Virus record (IMG/VR): IMGVR_UViG_3300017725_000059
Location: 1-26,615 of that record
Direction: 5' to 3' (one strand)
Length of the DNA stretch: 26,615 nt
From: a virus
Under the pieces are notes generated by a model. It was given only the letters and a program-made list of their open reading frames with translations. It made no database searches and was not told the origin of the DNA. A program made the position numbers and the translations under genes. Positions 22,405-26,615 of the stretch are shown piece by piece (position 1 is the first letter of the stretch; every line of letters starts with the position of its first letter).

Positions 22405-23748
22405 ATGAGTAAAAGAACAGTAACAGATTTTTTTGATAAGGAGTATCTCGAATACGCTAAGTATGTTGTTGAAAACAGAGCCATACCTAGTTGTATAGAT
22501 GGATTAAAACCTACACAAAGAAAGGTAGTTTATATTGCAAATAAAATTTGGAAAAGTGGTAATGAAAAACCTATGAAACTTTTTCAACTTGCAGGTAGGG
22601 TAGCAGCTGAGGCATATTATCACCACGGTAATACTTCTTTGGAATCTTCTATGGTAGGTATGGCACAAGGATTTAAAAATTCATTACCTCTTTTAGATGG
22701 GATAGGTCAATTCGGTTCTTTAAGATCTCCATCAGCAGGTGCACCTCGTTACATAAGTGGTAAATTACATCCTAACTTTAGATTACTTTATAAAGATTTT
22801 GAATTATTAGAAAATAAAATAGAAGAAGGCGAAAAGATTGAACCTGAATATTTTTTGCCTATTATCCCAACCGTAATTTTAAATGGATCATCCGGTATTG
22901 CTGTAGGTTTTGCTACAAATATTTTAAATAGAAATCCTAAGGATGTTGTTAATGCATGCATCGCTGTTCTTAAAGGTAAAAAGATGCCAGTCTTAGCACC
23001 TTGGTTAAAAGAGTTTAGCGGCACTTTTACTAGAGATACAGTTAATCCAAAAACATGGAAGATAAGTGGCTTATATGAGGTGCTAAACACAACAACAGTT
23101 AAAGTAACGGAAATTCCACCAGGGTTTACATATGAAAGATATGAAGAACATTTAAATAACTTAACTGAAAAAAGAATCATATCAGGATACGATGATAATT
23201 CATCAGGGCAAGTAGAATATGTACTTAAGTTTCAAAGAGCAGTTCTTAAAGATTATGTAAGCAGAAATAAATTAGAAGCTTTATTAAAAATTAATACACA
23301 AGAAACTGAAAACCTTACAACAATAGACGAAAACGGTAAACTTAAAATTTTTAATAAGGTAGAAGAAATAGTTAATCACTTCGTAGAGGTAAGATTAAAA
23401 TGGTATGATAAAAGAAAGGCTTATCTAATTGCAAAACTAGAAAGAGAATTACTTATCATTTCAAATAAGGCAAGATTTATAAAAGATATCATTGATGGAA
23501 AACTTACAGTAAACAATGCACCTAAAAAATCTATTATAATTTACTTAGAAGCAAATAAGTTTGATAAAATTGACGGTTCATATAACTACCTTTTAAATAT
23601 GCCTATCTATTCTTTAACGAAAGAAAGGTTTGATGAATTATTAAAACAAGAAGCTGATAAGAAAGCTGAAAAGAAAATCATAGAAGGTACTGATCCTAAA
23701 GATATGTATCTTTCTGACTTAGAAACTTTAAAGAAAGCAATAAAATAA
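22405..23748 (+). CDS. 52: DNA topoisomerase II medium subunit (gp52-like)
   Basis: The 447-residue protein is the DNA breakage-reunion subunit corresponding to GyrA/ParC and T4 gp52 (442). The active-site Tyr is Y116 in SAGAPRYIS, with R115 beside it. Other family motifs are RAIPSCIDGLKPTQRK (25-40), YYHHGNTSLESSMVGMAQ (71-88), the QFGSLRSP loop (102-109) and LNGSSGIAVGFATNI (about 158-172). A coiled-coil region follows from about 330. It lacks the GyrA beta-pinwheel C-terminal domain, so the enzyme should relax rather than supercoil DNA, as the T4 enzyme does. It is translated directly after the large subunit. Confidence 0.95.
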   Translation: MSKRTVTDFFDKEYLEYAKYVVENRAIPSCIDGLKPTQRKVVYIANKIWKSGNEKPMKLFQLAGRVAAEAYYHHGNTSLESSMVGMAQGFKNSLPLLDGIGQFGSLRSPSAGAPRYISGKLHPNFRLLYKDFELLENKIEEGEKIEPEYFLPIIPTVILNGSSGIAVGFATNILNRNPKDVVNACIAVLKGKKMPVLAPWLKEFSGTFTRDTVNPKTWKISGLYEVLNTTTVKVTEIPPGFTYERYEEHLNNLTEKRIISGYDDNSSGQVEYVLKFQRAVLKDYVSRNKLEALLKINTQETENLTTIDENGKLKIFNKVEEIVNHFVEVRLKWYDKRKAYLIAKLERELLIISNKARFIKDIIDGKLTVNNAPKKSIIIYLEANKFDKIDGSYNYLLNMPIYSLTKERFDELLKQEADKKAEKKIIEGTDPKDMYLSDLETLKKAIK

Positions 23749-23749
23749 C

Positions 23750-23784
23750 TTAAACCTTTTAAGAAAAAGCAATATAAAAATAAA
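23750..23784 (+). promoter_or_regulatory. Class I promoter-like element before the small-protein/nucleotide operon
   Basis: TTAAAC (23750-23755) and, 17 bp later, TATAAAAATAAA (23773-23784). The -35-like box lies in a small palindrome, CTTAAA-CCT-TTTAAG (23749-23763), which directly follows the topoisomerase stop. ATG at 23792. Confidence 0.62.
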
Positions 23785-23791
23785 CAATATT

Positions 23792-23944
23792 ATGGCTAAG
23801 TATAAATTTGAAACAGTTAGCGGTTCCACAGTTAATGCATGTGAAACAGATACAGAATCAAAAGCATGGGAATGGATTGCTCGAACCAAACAATTATCCA
23901 TAGAGCAAGCAAAGACACTTTATAAAATTACTAAAATAAAATAA
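23792..23944 (+). CDS. Small hypothetical protein, 50 aa
   Basis: A 50-codon frame starts 7 nt after the class I element. The product reads MAKYKFETVSGSTVNACETD at the start, then KAWEWIARTKQLSIEQAKTL. It looks like a small beta-hairpin plus helix. It resembles no family I can name. The promoter position and the next gene starting 2 nt after the stop support it. Confidence 0.62.
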   Translation: MAKYKFETVSGSTVNACETDTESKAWEWIARTKQLSIEQAKTLYKITKIK

Positions 23945-23946
23945 TA

Positions 23947-24174
23947 ATGATGATAGAACAAAACTCTTCAGTAGACTCTTCAATGATAAATAGAGTCATT
24001 TACAATTTCCCAAACAAGTCACTTAAGATTGAATTTAATTCAGGTGCATTATATGAATATAATAATGTAGAACCTGATGTATATGAAAACTTGTGTAAAG
24101 CTGAATCACAAGGAAAGTTCTTTAATGAACAAATAAAAAATAATTACGATCACACTCAACTTTTAATAAACTAA
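23947..24174 (+). CDS. KTSC-domain protein, 75 aa
   Basis: Residues about 10-65 fit the KTSC domain. SSMINRVIYNFPNKSLKIEF (11-30) is followed by SGALYEYNNVEPDVYENLCK and SQGKFFNEQIKNNY, matching 'S.I...gY......L.v.F..G..Y.Y..Vp..vy..l..a.S.G.yfn..Ik..Y'. The domain is common in phages and in small bacterial proteins, sometimes fused to lysyl-tRNA synthetase; its biochemical role is not known to me. ATGATG offers two starts (23947, 23950). It is second in the class I operon. Confidence 0.82.
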   Translation: MMIEQNSSVDSSMINRVIYNFPNKSLKIEFNSGALYEYNNVEPDVYENLCKAESQGKFFNEQIKNNYDHTQLLIN

Positions 24175-24176
24175 AT

Positions 24177-24422
24177 ATGGCAAGTACAAATTCAAATGCG
24201 CTTTATGAAGCGCTTAAGGCTCAATTCGTAGCACAACAACAAAAGGCAATAGCAACATTAACTGTATACTTAACTAACCCAGTAGGTATTGGTGAACACC
24301 CACAAATCATTGATGAAATGGTTGAACAAACAAAATCATTAGCAGAGGCTGAAGATTGTTTAGAAAGACTAAAAGATACCTTCGAAGTTAAAGAAACTAA
24401 ATCAGAAGGTGTAAATGAATAA
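24177..24422 (+). CDS. Conserved-looking phage protein, 81 aa, unknown function
   Basis: This helical protein has ALYEALKAQFVAQQQKAIAT (8-27) and the turn YLTNPVGIGEHPQIIDEMVE (31-50), followed by a second helix with an acidic end. The 'NPVGIGEHP' turn is one I associate with small uncharacterised phage proteins, including those of marine T4-like phages. The likely fold is a helical hairpin. Its stop overlaps the next start (ATGAATAA at 24415-24422). Confidence 0.75.
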   Translation: MASTNSNALYEALKAQFVAQQQKAIATLTVYLTNPVGIGEHPQIIDEMVEQTKSLAEAEDCLERLKDTFEVKETKSEGVNE

Positions 24423-24894
24423 AATTATTTTAGTAGGGAAGGCTGCTGCTGGAAAAGATCACATGAGAAAGATCCTTAGCGGTCGAGGGTTTCAGTATGG
24501 AATTTCTTATACTACTCGACCGCCTAGAGAAGGTGAAATAGATGGTAAGGATTATTTCTTTTTAACAGATGATATGTTTAAAAGAAAAATTAACCAAGGC
24601 TACTGGTATGAGTGGATTGAATTCAATGGTTGGTATTACGGTACAAGCCAAAGACAGTTCACAACAAGCTGTAATCTTTTTATTATGACACCTAAAGGAA
24701 TAAGTCATATTGATCCTGTCGATAGAAAAGAATGTACTATCGTTTATCTCAATGTATCAGAAGATATTAGGAGAAAGCGATTAGAGGATAGAGAAATGCC
24801 TGGGGATTCTATTGATCGTAGAATGGATGCAGATAATTTAGATTTTGCCGACTTTACTGATTTTGATATTGAAATAAACAATTCTAACTTTTAA
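24415..24894 (+). CDS. Guanylate kinase-like nucleoside monophosphate kinase
   Basis: The 159-residue P-loop kinase has GKAAAGKD at 8-15, with Asp where Ser/Thr is usual after the Lys. The guanylate kinase signature is complete: TTRPPREGEIDGKDYFFL (33-50). YEWIEFNGWYYGTS (65-78) matches the GMP-binding segment ('E...v.G..YGTS'), and LEDREMPGDSIDRRM (117-131) the lid with 'R...R'. It would convert (d)GMP to (d)GDP. Cellular enzymes have about 190-210 residues, so this is compact. T4 uses the unrelated gp1 for dGMP, dTMP and hydroxymethyl-dCMP; here two separate kinases are adjacent. Its ATG overlaps the previous stop. Confidence 0.85.
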   Translation: MNKIILVGKAAAGKDHMRKILSGRGFQYGISYTTRPPREGEIDGKDYFFLTDDMFKRKINQGYWYEWIEFNGWYYGTSQRQFTTSCNLFIMTPKGISHIDPVDRKECTIVYLNVSEDIRRKRLEDREMPGDSIDRRMDADNLDFADFTDFDIEINNSNF

Positions 24895-24910
24895 CCATAT
24901 AAAAATAAAA
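24874..24910 (+). promoter_or_regulatory. Class I promoter-like element before the thymidylate kinase-like gene
   Basis: ATAAAC (24874-24879) lies inside the end of the guanylate kinase gene and is followed after 18 bp by TATAAAAATAAA (24898-24909). The ATG is at 24913, leaving almost no leader. The upstream box is the weakest of the six. Confidence 0.5.
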
Positions 24911-24912
24911 CA

Positions 24913-25512
24913 ATGAGTAAATTTATTATCATAGAAGGTACCGATAATACAGGTAAAGACACTCAACAAAATCTTATTATTGAAAAGGTTAATAATTTAG
25001 TATTTCAAAAGCTACATTATTCTTCTTTACCGTTTAAAGATGATAAAGAAAAACATATATCATATTCACAAAAAATGTATGATGATATGTTTAAGCTTAT
25101 GATAGCATCTAAAGATAAAGATATTAATCTTATTTTTAATAGATCACATTTAGGTGAAAGCGTTTACTCTCCTCTTTATCGAGAATATTCAGGTGATTAT
25201 GTTTTTGATATTGAAAAGAAATATGTAAAACAATTAAGAAAAGAACTTTATCTTATTACATTAACAAATGACCCACATACTATTTTAAAAAGAGATGATG
25301 GATTATCATTTTATGGTAATGAAGAAGAAGTGAAGGCCGAGGTTGATGGTTTTAATAGAGCACACCGACTAAGCAAAATTAAAAATAAATTAAAAATCCA
25401 TTTAGGAACCATGGGTGCTGAAGAGGTATCAAATATTATTATTGATTTTCTCCAACATCAGAACACAATCACAGGTTCACCTAAACAATTAAACATGTTT
25501 GATAATGTGTAA
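24913..25512 (+). CDS. Thymidylate kinase-like deoxynucleotide kinase
   Basis: The 199-residue protein resembles phage thymidylate/deoxynucleotide kinases. Walker A is IEGTDNTGKDTQQN (7-20). NRSHLGESVYSPLYREY (76-92) stands at the place of the 'DR...S..AYQ' nucleoside-binding segment. LYLITLTNDPHTILKR (about 112-127) precedes a lid with RDDGLSFYGNEEEV. It would phosphorylate dTMP, or a modified pyrimidine nucleotide, to the diphosphate. The C-terminus QLNMFDNV resembles peptides used to bind sliding clamps (Q..L..F-type), which is speculative. It lies between the guanylate kinase-like gene and the thymidylate synthase-family gene, indicating a dNTP-supply operon. Substrate is inferred from family and context. 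Confidence 0.75.
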   Translation: MSKFIIIEGTDNTGKDTQQNLIIEKVNNLVFQKLHYSSLPFKDDKEKHISYSQKMYDDMFKLMIASKDKDINLIFNRSHLGESVYSPLYREYSGDYVFDIEKKYVKQLRKELYLITLTNDPHTILKRDDGLSFYGNEEEVKAEVDGFNRAHRLSKIKNKLKIHLGTMGAEEVSNIIIDFLQHQNTITGSPKQLNMFDNV

Positions 25513-25684
25513 AGCTGAAGACTTATTATATGAAGCTCATAATGAAGGAATAAGAGATGAGGTACTTATTGAGAGTAGAAGGTTATTAAATAAAGGCGGC
25601 AAATATACTTATATGGAATTTGCTGATCGTTTAGAACTTGCATTAAAAAATATTAGAAAAATAAAAACAAATGAGAACTTATAA
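25505..25684 (+). CDS. Small hypothetical protein, 59 aa
   Basis: The ATG at 25505 overlaps the stop of the thymidylate kinase-like gene (ATGTGTAA); an in-frame TTG at 25499 is less likely. The product is helical and charged: MCKAEDLLYEAHNEGIRDEV, then SRRLLNKGGKYTYMEFADRL and a basic end. 'A.DLLYEAH..G.RDEV' resembles the pattern in the 61-aa protein at 19911. Its end overlaps the start of the next gene by 14 nt. Function unknown. Confidence 0.68.
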   Translation: MCKAEDLLYEAHNEGIRDEVLIESRRLLNKGGKYTYMEFADRLELALKNIRKIKTNENL

Positions 25685-26579
25685 AGGAGAAACTTTTGCT
25701 GATGTATATGAATTAGCATTAAATGATATTATACATAATCCTCAATATATTTCATCACCAAGAGGTATGAAAATATTTGAAGTATCAGATGCAGCATTAG
25801 TTATAGAAGATCCTACATTTTGTCTTTATGATAATTCTCGTAGGAGCAGTCAATTTAAATATATCGCAGCGGAGTTAGTATGGTATTTCACTGGTCGTAA
25901 AGATGCTGACTTTATTACACCTTATGCAAAATTCTGGGATCAAATTAAAAATAAAGATGGCTCAGTTAATTCTGCTTATGGTAATCTTATCTTTACTGAA
26001 GAGTTAGATGATGGTAGAAATCAGTACCGATGGGCGTTAGATTCTTTAATTCAAGATAAAGATTCAAGACAAGCAATTATACATTTTAACAAACCTTCTC
26101 ATCAGTGGAATGGTAATAAAGATTTTGTATGTACTCTTAATGGTATATTTCAAATAAGAGATAATAAATTAAACTTTACTTTAGATATGAGATCCAATGA
26201 TCTTATCTTAGGTACCCCAACAGATGTTGCATTTTTCTGTTTATTACAAATACAGATGTTAGAGCATCTACGTAAATATTATCCTGAATTAGAATTAGGT
26301 ACATACACTCACATTGCACATTCTTTACATTTATACGAAAGACATTTTGATCTTGTTGGTGAAATGTTATTAAAATCATTTAATCCTCAGTCATTCCCAA
26401 ACATGACAGAATTCTTAATTGATCCTAATGGTAAAGCATTAGATGGTTTAAAACAATTAGAAGAAGAAATGCTTCAAATGAATGATGTTGTATTTAAAGG
26501 TAATTCTACATCTGATCCTCAAGATCATGATGATCTTTTACACCAATGGATATCTGATGCAATCTTTAGGAATATATAA
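25671..26579 (+). CDS. Thymidylate synthase/dCMP hydroxymethylase-family enzyme
   Basis: The 302-residue protein has the ThyA-fold catalytic set: E69 in AAELVWYF, W89 in FWDQ, DSR at 131-133, nucleophile C154 in DFVCTLNG, R174 and D177 in MRSNDLILG, and H220 and Y222 in HSLHLYERH. At 185, exactly eight residues after D177, there is Asp where thymidylate synthases have the Asn that selects dUMP. T4 dCMP hydroxymethylase (gp42) has Asp at this place and also 'NSNYG', 'DSRR', 'MCT' and 'RIRDKK/MRSND'-like segments that match here. So the substrate may be dCMP, the product hydroxymethyl- or methyl-dCMP. A plain thymidylate synthase remains possible. It ends a kinase operon; a class II element overlaps its stop. 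Confidence 0.85.
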   Translation: MRTYKGETFADVYELALNDIIHNPQYISSPRGMKIFEVSDAALVIEDPTFCLYDNSRRSSQFKYIAAELVWYFTGRKDADFITPYAKFWDQIKNKDGSVNSAYGNLIFTEELDDGRNQYRWALDSLIQDKDSRQAIIHFNKPSHQWNGNKDFVCTLNGIFQIRDNKLNFTLDMRSNDLILGTPTDVAFFCLLQIQMLEHLRKYYPELELGTYTHIAHSLHLYERHFDLVGEMLLKSFNPQSFPNMTEFLIDPNGKALDGLKQLEEEMLQMNDVVFKGNSTSDPQDHDDLLHQWISDAIFRNI

Positions 26580-26590
26580 ACAAATTAAAT
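26570..26590 (+). promoter_or_regulatory. Class II (late-type) promoter-like element at the right end
   Basis: GAATATATAAACAAAT (26570-26585) is identical to 4362-4377 and continues TAAAT. It overlaps the stop codon of the thymidylate synthase-family gene. By analogy the gene just beyond the window should be a late or structural gene on the + strand. The remaining 25 bases show no coding start. Confidence 0.5.
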
Positions 26591-26615
26591 TTTGTTTTGA
26601 AGTACTTAAAATTAT

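Noticed and set aside
22788-23180. Minus-strand open frame of 130 codons inside the topoisomerase medium subunit gene
   Set aside because: It lies entirely antisense to a well-conserved gene, with no promoter or domain; a shadow frame.
1-26615. tRNA genes, CRISPR arrays, insertion sequences or integrase/attachment sites
   Set aside because: No cloverleaf-like intergenic sequence, no regularly spaced repeats with unique spacers, and no transposase, integrase or terminal inverted repeats were seen.

Overview
This window is part of the genome of a tailed, contractile (myovirus-like) bacteriophage of the T4 superfamily, probably a distant ('far-T4') relative. It is AT-rich (roughly one third GC by eye) and densely packed, with nearly all genes on the + strand and many overlapping start/stop codons. 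Recognisable T4-type proteins are clamp-loader ATPase gp44, a gp62-like small subunit, a 5'-nuclease (RNase H/FEN type), terminase gp16 and gp17, sheath gp18, tube gp19, gp26-type baseplate protein, a tape-measure protein, and both type II topoisomerase subunits (gp39/gp52). Most starts lack a strong Shine-Dalgarno sequence and sit in A-rich leaders, which would fit a Bacteroidota (for example flavobacterial) host. The host is inference only.

Layout. 1-216: the 5' end of a leftward gene running off the window, then a divergent promoter region. 217-4356: replication genes (clamp loader, a miniature DegT-type aminotransferase, 5'-nuclease, gp62-like protein, two unknowns). 4389-13192: late morphogenesis block (small membrane protein, large structural protein with a LamG-like end, small terminase, a GroES-like co-chaperonin overlapping both terminase genes, large terminase, an oversized sheath, tube), closed by a clear hairpin-T terminator. 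13281-18402: GIY-YIG protein, gp26-like baseplate protein, an ATG-less downstream frame that may be reached by +1 frameshifting, and a tape-measure protein with tandem internal repeats. 18490-20481: DnaQ-type exonuclease and five small unknown genes. 20525-23748: topoisomerase subunits. 23792-26579: small proteins, guanylate-kinase-like and thymidylate-kinase-like enzymes, and a thymidylate synthase/hydroxymethylase-family enzyme carrying the Asp typical of dCMP-specific members.

How it works together. Repeated intergenic sequences suggest phase-specific promoters. Class I (TTAAAC-like box, 17-18 bp, TATAAAAATAAA-like box) precedes replication and nucleotide genes. Class II (GAATATATAAA...CAAATAA, no upstream box) precedes structural genes and resembles the T4 late promoter TATAAATA. 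A third, 21-bp shared leader precedes the 5'-nuclease and the small-gene cluster. The most interesting points are the promoter system, the GC-rich rare-codon island and frame switch before the tape-measure gene, the mini-aminotransferase inside the clamp-loader operon, the co-chaperonin inside the terminase operon, and hints of a modified-pyrimidine pathway. No gene-free stretch exceeds 300 bases; no tRNA, CRISPR or insertion sequence was seen.
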